Shown in pieces: positions 36,300 to 46,371 of a DNA stretch of 64,000 nucleotides. Position numbers and translations under genes: made by a program. Within the stretch, counting starts at the first letter, position 1; each line of letters opens with the position of its first letter. The DNA comes from Candidatus Poribacteria bacterium (lineage in GTDB: Bacteria > Poribacteria > WGA-4E > WGA-3G), in contig JAAXGN010000154.1 of NCBI GenBank assembly GCA_012267415.1, positions 1 through 64,000 on the forward strand. Direction: 5' to 3'. Below the pieces are notes generated by a model, which saw nothing but the letters and a program-made list of their open reading frames with translations, made no database searches and was not told the DNA's origin.

Positions 36300-37856
36300 T
36301 CAGTCAAAAATACCGGTTCCTGCCATTTTGTTGTGTAAGGCAACGACTTCGTTTGAGATTGTGAGATCGTCGGAAGGTTTAGGAATAATTTCGGGGTCTG
36401 GGGGAATGACAGGTCGGATAATCTTCAGTTGGAGTTGTTCCCGTGCATCCATAATCCACCCAAATCCGCGGAAGATGTATGTAAGGAATGTCCTGTCGCT
36501 TTCATAGATGTCCAGTCCTTCTTGAACTGCCCATCCTCCGAAGTCGGTATTAGGTGTTAGGCGGAGTGGGGGTTCGTCTTCACGTCCGGGACGCACAATT
36601 CCTTCAACAAAAGCGATCTGATATAGACGTTGCATAATTGCTAATCGTTCTTTTTGTCTATCGTTGAGTTGAATCTCACCCTTTTCAACAGCCTCTATGA
36701 ACGAGTTGAAATAGATTGCGGGTCTTGGGTCTTGCTGGATTTCATCGGATCTACCAGCAGCAGCGATCATGGGATGGCCGAATGTTGGGAGTGCGGTGCG
36801 CATCCGATCACGAATAGCGGTTTCTCTTGCTTCGGTATCAAGTGGTTCAATTTCATTGATAAATGCTGTCATGTCGTGTATTGCACCGAAATGTCGGTCA
36901 CCATCTAAAGCCATCTGTGATGCGACAAAGAAGTCGGAGACTGCACCCGCGTATAATGTTGCAAGATACCGTGCGACGACGTTTGAACCTGCTGATCCGT
37001 GGTGGGTCTGTATAACTCCCATCCGTTCTAAAATATGTGCTTCAACAGAAGTCGCTTCTCTACCTAATAGGAGACTGTAACATGTTTGAAATGCTGTTTT
37101 TTCATCTTTTTTGTGTTGCACAATCAGGTCATTTGCTCGCATTGCAAGAACCTGCGGGTGTAATGCGCTGCTTTCTCTCAGTTGATGTCGCATGTAGACA
37201 GAAATTGTACCCAACGCGACGTTCTCCATGTGCGTACTGATAAGTTCCATCAAGAGAGCACCTGGTTTTCGTGTTCCCTTAACCCCTTTCTGGTGTGGAA
37301 TGCTAAGTTTACGAAGTGTAGAAAAATGTTGTATAACTGCTTCAGGTCCAGCATCTGGGAAGGATTTAACGAATTCTGCGATCTGATTGATGATACGTTG
37401 GTTTCCTGAGAGACCCTCTCTTCGGAGTTCAGTAATACGGTAAAACTTTTTGTCTATTAAATCTGATAAGACCACTTCCTCTTCTAATCCATCAGAATCT
37501 TCTTCAGGTCTTCTTCCAAAGAGCCCTGCAAAAATAACATAGGCGGGTGAGAGGCGGTTTGCGATTATTTCACTTTCTGTAACAACGCCGCGAATCCCAA
37601 AACTCCTGATATTAAGTGTGATTTGCGTTTCCCCGCAGTTCACGGCGGCCTTGTGTAAAACGGGATTGGCAAAGACATTTGTGGATTGCGGCATTGAGCT
37701 GACGTTTGTGAGTGCCGCTGCTATTTTCTCTTCCCCCAACGCCGTCGCCCTATCCACAGCATCAGTTACAGGGGAATATTGTGAAGCTGCGGGCACTTCT
37801 GACAGGATTTTTCTGACCGCCACTACCTTTTTCGCCTCCAAATTCTTATTCAACAT
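36300..37856 (-). CDS. Divergent citrate synthase
   Basis: A 518-residue protein, longer than the usual 370-440. THHGSAGSNVVARYLATLYAG, DRHFGAIHDM and FGHPMI...DPRP correspond to the three catalytic regions of citrate synthase (two His and an Asp). The sequence between is strongly divergent, and the first 120 residues have no counterpart I recognise. AAGGAGA lies before the ATG. Its place directly upstream of icd, with mdh nearby, supports a TCA-cycle role making citrate from oxaloacetate and acetyl-CoA. A related 2-methylcitrate synthase role is the main alternative. Confidence 0.75.
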   Translation of the reverse strand: MLNKNLEAKKVVAVRKILSEVPAASQYSPVTDAVDRATALGEEKIAAALTNVSSMPQSTNVFANPVLHKAAVNCGETQITLNIRSFGIRGVVTESEIIANRLSPAYVIFAGLFGRRPEEDSDGLEEEVVLSDLIDKKFYRITELRREGLSGNQRIINQIAEFVKSFPDAGPEAVIQHFSTLRKLSIPHQKGVKGTRKPGALLMELISTHMENVALGTISVYMRHQLRESSALHPQVLAMRANDLIVQHKKDEKTAFQTCYSLLLGREATSVEAHILERMGVIQTHHGSAGSNVVARYLATLYAGAVSDFFVASQMALDGDRHFGAIHDMTAFINEIEPLDTEARETAIRDRMRTALPTFGHPMIAAAGRSDEIQQDPRPAIYFNSFIEAVEKGEIQLNDRQKERLAIMQRLYQIAFVEGIVRPGREDEPPLRLTPNTDFGGWAVQEGLDIYESDRTFLTYIFRGFGWIMDAREQLQLKIIRPVIPPDPEIIPKPSDDLTISNEVVALHNKMAGTGIFD

Positions 37857-38020
37857 GAAATCTCCTTAGTTCAGAATCTGATTTGTCTGGAATCACAAAA
37901 CTGCATGAAAATACAACGCACAAGTCGTTAGAATGACTCATACGACATATCAGATGTTTCTCAGATTCTATCTATTCAATTTAGAAAAGTTCGCTGATTG
38001 ACTTTTTTCTTCTTTAAAAT

Positions 38021-38049
38021 ATGTTATCAAAATATTGATTATATGTCAA
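38021..38049 (-). promoter_or_regulatory. Sigma70-type promoter for the citrate synthase/icd genes
   Basis: On the minus strand TTGACA (38044-38049) and TAACAT (38021-38026) are separated by 17 bases. The 5' leader would be about 160 bases. Confidence 0.5.
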
Positions 38050-38111
38050 GTCAAAAGTTGAGGTAGGTGAGTAAAGTTTTATAAAATCTCCGAAACCTAT
38101 ACCTGCAGTAT

Positions 38112-39377
38112 CTAAGGTAAATCGGGTTTTCTTAGCAGGTATTCTGGAGGCAATTCACCTGTCAAAGTCAGTAGAAATTCTTCTAAGTCATTAACTTCCT
38201 GTTCATTTAATCTGAGAGGTTGGCGTGTATCATCGCGGACACCAGCATATTCGGTTGTTGGAATTTCGCTCCCATTGAATCTAAGGATGGAAAGTATTGT
38301 TGGGTAACCCCCTGTGTGAAAGTATGGTGCAGTAAGGGCAATATTACGAAGTGTTGGTGTTTTGAACCTTCCTTTAAGTTGTTGTGTCGGCTCCAGTAAA
38401 TCCAGTATTCTCTTGGGAGTTTCTGGATTATCGCTATAGATACCTCCCCCATTAAATGGGTTTTCTAATAGTTGCTTAATTCCATCGTATCGACCTGTAT
38501 CTTCCGGCAGCCTCCCTTGGGGAACACCAACATTATGAAAATCGTTGTCTGTGAAATTTGGACTATTATGGCAGAGAGTGCATTGTCCTTTACCAATAAA
38601 AATCTCTAAACCGCGCTTTGCCTCACTGCTAATAGCATCCAAATCACCTGCCACATATTGATCAAATGGAGCATTTCGACTAATCAAGAGTCTTTCGTAC
38701 GCCTCAATTGCTTTGCCAATATTAGCAAATACGGTGTTAACAGCAATTTTATCCTTATCGGACATATTGTCAAACGCCACATCACCCGGTTTACCCGTAA
38801 GTGGAAAGCGGGTTGTATCTGCTAAATTAGGTAATGGTCCAAATACCGTTTCATAATCTTTCTGATACAGTCTTTTAATGAGGTGTGCATACTGCAAACG
38901 TGTTCCTGCTTGTTCCTTTTCGCCTTCAAGTGCGATTAATGCTTGGGACCAAAGCGAATCCGCTCTTCCGTCCCAAAACTGCCATTTGTTATAGGCAACG
39001 TTGAGTAAAGTAGGTGCATTTCTTGTACCTCTCCCTCCTCCTAATGAAGTCGCTTCAACGTCTGCAAAACCGTGAAATGGTGAATGACAAGTCGCACACG
39101 CAACGGTACCATCTTTAGACAAACGCTCATCAAAGAAAAACATTTGTCCTAATCGGGCGGCATCAGGACTATCGGAAACACGATTCGTCGGATTAGGTGG
39201 AGGTGTAGCGGGTAGAGGGGATAAACCTTGAATTACCTTCCATTCTCGTTCCGGGAATATATCTACTTCTGTTTCAGTACCTTCATTGATCGGTAGAGAC
39301 CCTTCATCTCCGCAACCGATGCCGATTATTGTGATACAACATATTATCCAAATAGTAATAGAGGGAATACGTTTCAT
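38112..39377 (-). CDS. Di-haem cytochrome c peroxidase/MauG family lipoprotein
   Basis: A 421-residue protein with a lipobox near residues 20-24 (IIGIGCGDEG). Two CxxCH haem sites are visible, CATCH in the N-terminal half and CTLCH in the C-terminal half, along with LGQMFFFDERLSKDGT, the family opening. Such proteins reduce H2O2 or, like MauG, oxidise protein side chains, on the outer side of the cytoplasmic membrane. The C-terminus ends LRLNEQEVNDLEEFLLTLTG, typical of MauG-like forms. AAAGG precedes the ATG. Confidence 0.88.
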   Translation of the reverse strand: MKRIPSITIWIICCITIIGIGCGDEGSLPINEGTETEVDIFPEREWKVIQGLSPLPATPPPNPTNRVSDSPDAARLGQMFFFDERLSKDGTVACATCHSPFHGFADVEATSLGGGRGTRNAPTLLNVAYNKWQFWDGRADSLWSQALIALEGEKEQAGTRLQYAHLIKRLYQKDYETVFGPLPNLADTTRFPLTGKPGDVAFDNMSDKDKIAVNTVFANIGKAIEAYERLLISRNAPFDQYVAGDLDAISSEAKRGLEIFIGKGQCTLCHNSPNFTDNDFHNVGVPQGRLPEDTGRYDGIKQLLENPFNGGGIYSDNPETPKRILDLLEPTQQLKGRFKTPTLRNIALTAPYFHTGGYPTILSILRFNGSEIPTTEYAGVRDDTRQPLRLNEQEVNDLEEFLLTLTGELPPEYLLRKPDLP

Positions 39378-39405
39378 TTTTACCTTTCATTGTTCGGATT
39401 CGTAC

Positions 39406-40404
39406 CTATTCAACACTTTCTGATGTTAAAGTAAGGAACAATTCTTCTAAACTCATGTCATCTGGACGCATTTCAAGAAGAGCCCATCCCCGTTCAATGA
39501 TTGCCTTTGCGACATTCGCGCGAATATCTACCTCTGCATTATAGCAAATTTGGAATTTGTCATCAGGGTGTGTAGGGATATGTTCAACGGAGATTACCTG
39601 AGGAATATCTTTGAGCACATCTAATATGTCATCAGTTGTAGCACCAGATACCTTGACTGCAAGTGTTGTTCCTGAAGTATCATCTTTTTCTATGTTGTTT
39701 GAAGCAGAAGTCGAGTCGTCTATCCTAAATGGTTGATTTGAGACGGCTCGACCATCTGATAAAAACACATCTCCAGTGATTTTACCTTTACTGATAATAA
39801 GCAGTCTTTCACACGTCATGCTCGCTTCAGAAAGGATGTGTGTGCTGAAAAGTATGGTGCGTTCTTTTCCGAGTGTTTTAATCAATTCTCGGATTTCAAC
39901 GATCTGTCTGGGGTCTAACCCCGATGTCGGTTCATCAAGAATCAGAACCTGAGGGTCATGTATCATAGCTTGAGCTAAACCGACTCGTTGTCGGAATCCT
40001 CGGGATAGTTGACCGATTATCTGATTTCTCCGTTCAACTAAACCACAGGATTCTATGACAATGTCTAACCTGTTTTTGATCTGCTGACGCGGGACATCAC
40101 GTATTTTCGCCATGTAGGTAAGATATCTTGAGACGGTCATTTCAGTGTATAGTGGGATATTTTCAGGGAGGTATCCGATGCGTTTCCGTACTTCACGTGA
40201 TTGTTTGAAAACGTCGTATCCGGCAATGGTCACCTGTCCGCTACTTGCAGGCATGAAACATGTCAGTATTCGCATCGTTGTCGTCTTTCCTGCTCCGTTA
40301 GGACCAAGAAACCCGACGATTTGCCCACTGTCTACACTAAAGGATATTTCATTCAATGCTTGAAATGGACCGTAGTTTTTTGACAGGTTTTGAACTCTGA
40401 TCAT
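39406..40404 (-). CDS. ABC transporter ATP-binding protein (ABC-2 type)
   Basis: A 332-residue ATPase. Walker A is GPNGAGKTT, the signature is LSRGFRQRVGLAQA, and Walker B with the catalytic Glu is VLILDEPTSGLDPRQ. A C-terminal extension of about 110 residues follows, as in GldA- and NatA-like exporters. No permease gene is adjacent: the next genes are a peroxidase downstream and a phosphoesterase upstream. The partner must therefore lie elsewhere. There is no obvious ribosome binding site at the ATG. Confidence 0.88.
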   Translation of the reverse strand: MIRVQNLSKNYGPFQALNEISFSVDSGQIVGFLGPNGAGKTTTMRILTCFMPASSGQVTIAGYDVFKQSREVRKRIGYLPENIPLYTEMTVSRYLTYMAKIRDVPRQQIKNRLDIVIESCGLVERRNQIIGQLSRGFRQRVGLAQAMIHDPQVLILDEPTSGLDPRQIVEIRELIKTLGKERTILFSTHILSEASMTCERLLIISKGKITGDVFLSDGRAVSNQPFRIDDSTSASNNIEKDDTSGTTLAVKVSGATTDDILDVLKDIPQVISVEHIPTHPDDKFQICYNAEVDIRANVAKAIIERGWALLEMRPDDMSLEELFLTLTSESVE

Positions 40405-40450
40405 GGGTCAATTAGTTTTCAGTCTTCAGTCTTCAGTTGTTTTGGACGCG

Positions 40451-41347
40451 CTACTCCTTACCCAGCGCACTATAGGAACGGGGGATAGAAAATTCCCGAT
40501 CACGTGGTCGTCCTGAAAGATACAGATTGTTATCTGGATTAACAGATTCTGATTCTGCAAGCACTTCAGGTAAGTCAACAGGAACAGAATTGACCTTAAT
40601 CCTATCAGGATAAACAGTAACCTGCCGCCACATCATCGGATAGCAGATAATTCCAGAGGTTATAATGCATAACAGACCCTGTTCTCTGAAGACGCGATTT
40701 AGGTGTTGATGTCCACAGAAGAATGCTAAAATCTGTTTCTCAAAAGGTGCAACGATTTCAAGTATCTCTGCTGAGTTTGCGATTCTTGATCCAACCCCTT
40801 GGAATTCTACGTTTGGAAAAGGCAGCTGATGTGAAAAGAAGATGATTTCCTCGTCGTAATCCGCAGCTTTTTTCATTTCACGTTCAATCCAAGCGAGTTG
40901 ATTCGTGCTAACATATCCATGGGTCAAATCTTCTGGTACCTCTTGTGCATCAATAAGGATAAAGCGAATATTTTCCTTGGCGAAACTGGTAGACCCTCTG
41001 CCATTTATGCCGAAGCGTTCCAGATACGAAATTTTTGAACCCGTCTCAGGGTCAAGGTCGTGGTTACCGGGAATATAATAGCAAGGAGCATTTATCCGTT
41101 CACCGAGAGCTTGCGCTGTATTGAGAGCTCCTACGTATTCCTCTGCAGACATATCAAAACTCTGTCCACCAGAGACTATATCACCGCCATGCACTACAAA
41201 ATCCGGCTCAAAGTCGTTGAGTTGCTCTATTAGCTTTTCATATAACGCGAGACTGTTTATCTGTTGTTGTAACCCACCTGCATAGTTCTGCTGTGCATTC
41301 GGGTATAGATGTGTATCCGTGATAAATGCAAACTTAAAAGGTTTCAT
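40451..41347 (-). CDS. Calcineurin-like metallophosphoesterase
   Basis: A 298-residue protein with the five metal-binding blocks in order: FITDTHL, VVHGGDIV, YIPGNHDLD, FFSHQLP and FCGHQHLNR. It would hydrolyse phosphomonoesters or phosphodiesters using a two-metal site. No signal peptide is present. It follows the sulfatase gene with a 21-base gap, so the two are likely co-transcribed and may share a substrate. The specific substrate is unknown. Confidence 0.85.
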   Translation of the reverse strand: MKPFKFAFITDTHLYPNAQQNYAGGLQQQINSLALYEKLIEQLNDFEPDFVVHGGDIVSGGQSFDMSAEEYVGALNTAQALGERINAPCYYIPGNHDLDPETGSKISYLERFGINGRGSTSFAKENIRFILIDAQEVPEDLTHGYVSTNQLAWIEREMKKAADYDEEIIFFSHQLPFPNVEFQGVGSRIANSAEILEIVAPFEKQILAFFCGHQHLNRVFREQGLLCIITSGIICYPMMWRQVTVYPDRIKVNSVPVDLPEVLAESESVNPDNNLYLSGRPRDREFSIPRSYSALGKE

Positions 41348-41368
41348 TACATAGCTCGTTTCTTTTAC

Positions 41369-42727
41369 CTACTTCTTAACATAACCTGTGGTGCCGTTAC
41401 GTTCATCTTTATGTGCTTCCCAGTAATCCTCAATCCCTTGCCGCCATGTCTGTGCTGCCTCTGTCAACTCAGCAGTAATGTCGGGGTATTCATCTTTTAG
41501 ATTCTTCGTTTCTCCCATATCGGTTTCAAGGTCAGCAAGATGCACATCGTCTTCAGGGGGTGCTCCCTCTACCAATCTACCGTTAAGCACTAATTTCCAC
41601 TTACCTCGTCTCACTGCCGTTTGGTCTCCCATTTCCCAGAAGATATCAGTGTGCGGTGTAAATTGTCCATCACACACCACTGGTATTTGACTGAGTCCAT
41701 CCACATCATATTTGGATAGATCGCCATCAGCTGCCGATAGAAAAGTCGGAAAAACATCCATTGCTGCACCATATAGATTTGGGTGGGTTAGTACGTTTCC
41801 AGGTGGAATTTCATTGGGCCAATGCATAATTCCAGGAGAACGGATACCCCCTTCATATAAACTGAACTTGTGTCCCTTGAGTTTACCCGCGCTTCCACCA
41901 TAATATGGGTCTTGTGTTCCGTCCAACCAATTTCGTGTTTCTCGAGATGGACCGTTGTCGCTTTGGAAATAGGAGAAGGTATTTTCAGCGACACCTTGCC
42001 GTTCCAACTCTGCGAATATCTCACCGACACTATCGTCAACAGCACTCAACATTGCAGCCATAATTTGCCTATCCCACGGTAGATCCGGGAATCTGTCCAC
42101 ATATTCTTGTGGTGCATGCATTGGATAGTGAGGTGCGTTATACGGCACATAGAGGAAAAACGGTTTATCTTGTTCAATGGCTTTTCGTATATATCTTACG
42201 GCGTATTCGGTAATGAGTTCAGTAAAGTATTCTCCGTTTCGGTATATTTCCTCTCCGTTTTCCCACAGGTCATGTGTTTGATCGAAGTCGGGTCTTCCTA
42301 ATGCCCAGTAAAAGATATGTGAGTAGAAGTCGATACACCCCGCCATAAATCCGAACCAATCGTCGAACCCGTGGTCTTCTGGTCGTGAACCTTCTGCGAG
42401 TCCGAGGTGCCACTTGCCGGACATGGCAGTGTAATAACCGAGTTCTTTAAGTGCAGTTGCAATAGTTGGAACTGAAGGAGGCAATCCTGTTGCTGTTCGG
42501 TGTCCTGCTAAGATAGACCGTACACCCGCATGGCAGGGGTACCGTCCTGTTAACAGTGCTGCGCGGGAAGGCGAACAGACAGGGGAGTTGGAATACCAAT
42601 CTGAAAATTGGATGCCCTCAGCTGCCATTCTATCCAGATGGGGTGTTTTGAAATCTGTCGCGCCCATGCATGAAAGGTCACCATAGCCTTGGTCATCTGT
42701 CAGAAAAATAATGAAGTTAGGTTGCAT
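41369..42727 (-). CDS. Sulfatase (alkaline-phosphatase superfamily)
   Basis: A 452-residue type I sulfatase. FLTDDQGYGDL supplies the metal-binding aspartates and VCSPSRAALLTGR is the C-x-P-x-R signature whose Cys (residue 51) is converted to formylglycine. FFLYVPYNAPHYPMHAP and GLSQIPVV lie further on. It removes sulfate esters from sulfated glycans. No signal peptide is seen, which is unusual for a glycan sulfatase. AAGGAGGG lies directly before the ATG, a strong site. Confidence 0.92.
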   Translation of the reverse strand: MQPNFIIFLTDDQGYGDLSCMGATDFKTPHLDRMAAEGIQFSDWYSNSPVCSPSRAALLTGRYPCHAGVRSILAGHRTATGLPPSVPTIATALKELGYYTAMSGKWHLGLAEGSRPEDHGFDDWFGFMAGCIDFYSHIFYWALGRPDFDQTHDLWENGEEIYRNGEYFTELITEYAVRYIRKAIEQDKPFFLYVPYNAPHYPMHAPQEYVDRFPDLPWDRQIMAAMLSAVDDSVGEIFAELERQGVAENTFSYFQSDNGPSRETRNWLDGTQDPYYGGSAGKLKGHKFSLYEGGIRSPGIMHWPNEIPPGNVLTHPNLYGAAMDVFPTFLSAADGDLSKYDVDGLSQIPVVCDGQFTPHTDIFWEMGDQTAVRRGKWKLVLNGRLVEGAPPEDDVHLADLETDMGETKNLKDEYPDITAELTEAAQTWRQGIEDYWEAHKDERNGTTGYVKK

Positions 42728-42808
42728 TTTCCCTCCTTGCTCCTATATCCGGTATTACTTTGAACGTATGTGTTGCCTGTCCGGTATACATAATTGCTTA
42801 AATTGTAT

Positions 42809-44347
42809 CTATTGTTTCCAGAAGCTTCGGTCTAAACTGCGATACTGTATTGCCTCAGAAACATGCATGCCTTCTATATTCAGACTTTCATCCAAATCGG
42901 CGATGGTTCGCGATACTTTCAAAATTCGGTCATACGCTCTTGCACTGAGACCCAATTGATTTATTGCGACTCGTAGGAGTTCTTGTGCCTGCGTTTCAAT
43001 GCTACAATATTCCCGTATCTGTTTGGACTCCATATTAGCGTTTGCGTGTATTGAAGTGCCATTAAACCGTTGATGTTGTATTTGTCGTGCTGCTTCCACT
43101 CGTTCGCGCACAACGTTGGATCGTTCACCTGAGACATCTGCGGAGAGTTCTGCGTATTTCACAGCTGGGACTTCAACTTGGATATCAATTCTATCCAATA
43201 GCGGTCCAGAGATACGTGAAACATACGTTTGTATCTGGTTGTGTGAACATTTACAGTCCCTGTTTGGGTCGCTGAAAAAACCGCATGGACATGGGTTCAT
43301 CGCTGCGACTAACATAAAATTTGCGGGATAGGTGAGGGATGCTGCGGCACGTGAAATAGTTACATAGCCATCTTCTAAAGGTTGGCGCATAACTTCAAGC
43401 ACGTTTCTACGAAATTCAGGTAGTTCATCCAGGAAAAGGACACCGTTATGCGCGAGACTCACCTCTCCTGGACGCGGTATATTCCCACCACCGATTAATC
43501 CAGCGTCAGAAATCGTGTGATGCGGAGATCGGAATGGACGTGTCATTACCAGAGGCGTATCGCTTGGAAGAATTCCGATAATACTTTGTATCTTTGTCGT
43601 TTCCAAGGATTCATCTATGGACAAGGTTGGTAAAATAGAAGGAATTCGTTTTGCGATCATCGTTTTACCAGAACCTGGTGGACCGATCATGATGAGATTG
43701 TGTGCACCAGCTGCAGCGACTTCAACCGCGCGTTTCACATGTTCTTGTCCTTTTACATCCATCAGATCCAGAAGGTCATCTGTGTCTACTCGCTCTAATG
43801 CGTTTTTGAGTGTTGGTGATTCTGGTTGAATCGTCTTGGAAGAATTGAGGAATTGAACGGTATCTGTAAGGTTTTTAACGGGGTAGACGTTCAGACCTTC
43901 TACGATCGCAGCTTCTTTTGCGTTTTCTGCTGGTAAAACAAGATGTTGCAGTCCGTGGTGTTTTGCTGCCAGAGCAATAGGGAGGCCTCCTTGTATACTG
44001 CGAATGCTACCATCCAGTGCCAGTTCCCCCAATATCATAGTATTTTCAAGGTTGCTAAAATTGACCTGATTTGTTGCAGCCATCACACCGATTGCAATAG
44101 GTAGATCAAAAGCGGACCCTGTTTTTCGTATATCTGCGGGTGCTAAGTTTGCGGTAATGCGATTCGATGGGAAATAGTATCCGGAGTTTTTTATTGCTGC
44201 TGTAACACGGTCCCTACTCTCTTTGATTGCACTGTCTGGCAAACCGACTGTGTTAAACGCTGGGAGTCCACCTGCGACATCTACCTCTACTTTTACGATA
44301 TATGCGTCAATGCCAAGGACTGCACTGCTGATAACAGTTGCGAGCAT
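42809..44347 (-). CDS. comM: YifB/ComM-like Mg-chelatase-fold AAA+ ATPase
   Basis: A 512-residue protein. The N-terminal Lon-like region starts [31 protein letters not shown]. The ATPase core has [38 protein letters not shown] and [12 protein letters not shown] zinc-like cluster [15 protein letters not shown] precedes the C-terminal helical part. ComM is a helicase that drives branch migration of incoming DNA in natural transformation. Sequence alone does not show that this organism is competent. It is flanked by the sulfatase and channel genes, on the same strand. Confidence 0.9.
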   Translation of the reverse strand: MLATVISSAVLGIDAYIVKVEVDVAGGLPAFNTVGLPDSAIKESRDRVTAAIKNSGYYFPSNRITANLAPADIRKTGSAFDLPIAIGVMAATNQVNFSNLENTMILGELALDGSIRSIQGGLPIALAAKHHGLQHLVLPAENAKEAAIVEGLNVYPVKNLTDTVQFLNSSKTIQPESPTLKNALERVDTDDLLDLMDVKGQEHVKRAVEVAAAGAHNLIMIGPPGSGKTMIAKRIPSILPTLSIDESLETTKIQSIIGILPSDTPLVMTRPFRSPHHTISDAGLIGGGNIPRPGEVSLAHNGVLFLDELPEFRRNVLEVMRQPLEDGYVTISRAAASLTYPANFMLVAAMNPCPCGFFSDPNRDCKCSHNQIQTYVSRISGPLLDRIDIQVEVPAVKYAELSADVSGERSNVVRERVEAARQIQHQRFNGTSIHANANMESKQIREYCSIETQAQELLRVAINQLGLSARAYDRILKVSRTIADLDESLNIEGMHVSEAIQYRSLDRSFWKQ

Positions 44348-44374
44348 GTAGTTGTTTCCTTTATCTGTAGTTAT

Positions 44375-45380
44375 TTAATGCGGATCTCCAGTTAGTTTGT
44401 CAAGTGCCTGGAGTTGTCTGGGCTCAGCGATAATGAATAGACCGTCTCCTGCTTCAATTCTCCAATCACCAGCAGGATTATAGATATATGTTCCATCCTT
44501 ACTGCGAAGTGCGATAACGACTAATCCGGTCTCTTCTTGGATTTGCGAATCTCTCAGTGTAACACCGTCAAGTTTGGATTCAGGTTGGACAATGGATTCA
44601 GCAAACCGTGTTGTCTGGCGGATCTCCTGCATCTTTGTGATGAAATCTATGAGATGTGGTTCAAGGATACCTGATGCAAGTCGTATTCCCCCAATATGGT
44701 CCGGTAAAACGACTTCATCTGCCCCGGCAGTAATAAGTTTGTCTGGCGAGTTGTGTTCTACAGCTTTTGAAGCTATCCGTAGCGTCGGGTTCAAGTTTTT
44801 TGCGGATATGACGACGAAAAGGTTATCTTGGTCACGACTGAGACAGGCGACAAGACCTTTTGCTCTTTCAACACCTGACCGTATGAGAACATCATCGTCT
44901 GTTGCGTCTCCGTGTATGTAAAGAAACTCCCGTGTTTCAGCGAGATAGTCCAAACGTTCCTCGTCCAACTCTATCCCGACGAAACTTACTTCAGACTTAA
45001 GCATTTCATCAAGGACATGCACACCTGTATCCCCGATTCCACATACAATATAATGATTAGATAATTTTTCGACAGCATTCATCATTCTTCTATGTTTGAA
45101 AAAACTTGCCAGTTCTCCTTCAACAAGGAATGTAGTTGCGATGGTAATGCAGTAAATATACATGCCGAAACCACCAATGATTAGAAAAGTAGTAAAAACT
45201 TTTCCCGCTTTACTCACATCCCCATCGTCATAACCGACTCCGGTTACGGTAATAACGGTCATCCAAATTGCCTGCAATAATGTCCAATTATTTTCGATAA
45301 TTAAATAACCAGTAGTACCTATCACTAACAGTCCGAATAGCAGTAGGAATGCAATATATAGTCTTGCTTTGATAGTTCAT
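44375..45380 (-). CDS. TrkA-type potassium channel, with a probable one-base shift near its start
   Basis: From 45325 (GTG) the frame encodes a pore helix and filter TVTGVGYDDG, a second span FTTFLIIGGFGMYIYCITIATTFLV, then an RCK domain (NHYIVCGIGDTGVHVL) and a TrkA-C domain. The first membrane span is cut short at that start. A good ATG with GGAGGG upstream (ATG at 45378-45380) is in another frame; removing one base at 45371 gives MNYKARLYIAFLLLFGLLVIG, a complete first span. The protein would be a ligand-gated K+ channel. The filter departs from TVGYG. Confidence 0.72.
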
Positions 45381-45390
45381 TGCCCTCCGT

Positions 45391-45522
45391 TATAGTCATC
45401 CTTATGCTTCAATTTGCGATGTAGGAGGGAACTCCGATTCCCGACTAAACGCTTTGGTAGTCGGGAATCGGAGTTCCCTCCTACAGAAGAGCGTATCTAA
45501 TTAATTCTATATTTTACTATAA
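45391..45522. mobile_element. MITE-like element, terminal-repeat family B
   Basis: The core is an almost perfect palindrome, GTAGGAGGGAACTCCGATTC...GTAGTCGGGAATC...CCCTCCTAC. The right end, TTAATTCTATATTTTACTATA, is a family-B terminal repeat. The left end, TATAGTCATCC, is degenerate. It sits directly upstream of the K+ channel start. Confidence 0.65.
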
Positions 45523-45550
45523 TATAACAGATTATTCAAGGACTACAGGT

Positions 45551-45925
45551 CTATTCTTCGCTTGAAGATTCGGTCATTTCGGATAAGTCGGAGTCTGCGT
45601 TTACCTCATCGGGTTCAGGTGTATCCTGTTCTGGTTGATCTTTTTGGCTATTGACAGCACGGACATAATTCATCCTGAGTTCATACAGGGAATTGGCTAA
45701 ATAATTGGCTTCAGGTGCTGTCAGGTTTCCTTTCGTTTTTTCTTCTAACATCTCTATCGTATCAATCATGCGTTTTGCTAAGCCGATATTGACAATCACT
45801 TCTTCAGTTTCAGGATCACGAAAACCTTGTAGATAGAGATGAGCAGTGGTAATGAGATCAGTAATAAAAGTGATGAAATCTAATGGTGGGAGTTTGACGT
45901 CTTCCTGTGTTGTATTTTCTTCCAT
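45551..45925 (-). CDS. DUF1844 domain protein
   Basis: A 124-residue protein. LPPLDFITFITDLITTAHLYLQGFRDPETE, NIGLAKRMIDTIEMLEEKTKGNL and YLANSLYELRMNYV match DUF1844, a small helical family of unknown function common in bacteria with large genomes. The C-terminus is a disordered acidic stretch. GGAGATGTTAA precedes the ATG. It follows the lectin-like gene with a 24-base gap on the same strand. Confidence 0.85.
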   Translation of the reverse strand: MEENTTQEDVKLPPLDFITFITDLITTAHLYLQGFRDPETEEVIVNIGLAKRMIDTIEMLEEKTKGNLTAPEANYLANSLYELRMNYVRAVNSQKDQPEQDTPEPDEVNADSDLSEMTESSSEE

Positions 45926-45949
45926 TTAACATCTCCTGCTTAGCCGTAT

Positions 45950-46312
45950 CTATTCTACGATAATTTGCGTGAGTAGACTTCCTGCTTGGTTGTTATTGTT
46001 TGGGTTTTCATTCATTGCGAGGAAAATAACACCGTCTGCGGGTGCCGGATTATCGTAGCGTGACCCAACTGCGAAAACGGTACTACCGATTCTTGCTATG
46101 AGTGCACCGATGTTGGTACCGGGAAGGAGGTAACCATCACCCGCTGGGGTTTTGGCGACACCATCAGCCCCACACCATCCTGTTCTATTCTTAAGGTCAG
46201 GGGACCAGGCTCCATCAGCATCAATTACAATCCGTTGTCCTTTTTTTACACGGACATAACTCTCTTGCCACACTGGACTCGGACGTGCAGTCCGGATAAC
46301 TGTTAACGCCAT
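45950..46312 (-). CDS. PA-IL (LecA)-like lectin domain protein
   Basis: A 120-residue single-domain protein. WQESYVRVKKGQRIVIDADGAWSPD, GYLLPGTNIGALIARIG and GVIFLAMNENPNNNNQAGSL follow the LecA/PA-IL beta-sandwich, including the Asn-rich region that binds calcium and galactose in LecA. It is predicted to bind galactose-like sugars. There is no signal peptide, as in LecA. It sits directly downstream of the cyclophilin genes. Confidence 0.75.
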   Translation of the reverse strand: MALTVIRTARPSPVWQESYVRVKKGQRIVIDADGAWSPDLKNRTGWCGADGVAKTPAGDGYLLPGTNIGALIARIGSTVFAVGSRYDNPAPADGVIFLAMNENPNNNNQAGSLLTQIIVE

Positions 46313-46371
46313 TCAAATATCCTTTCAATCATTGAGACAGGCGGTTTAGACGTTTGCTTTGACCGCCCTAT

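Noticed and set aside
39406..40404. Complete ABC exporter operon
   Set aside because: No membrane permease gene lies next to the ATPase; neighbours encode a peroxidase and a phosphoesterase.
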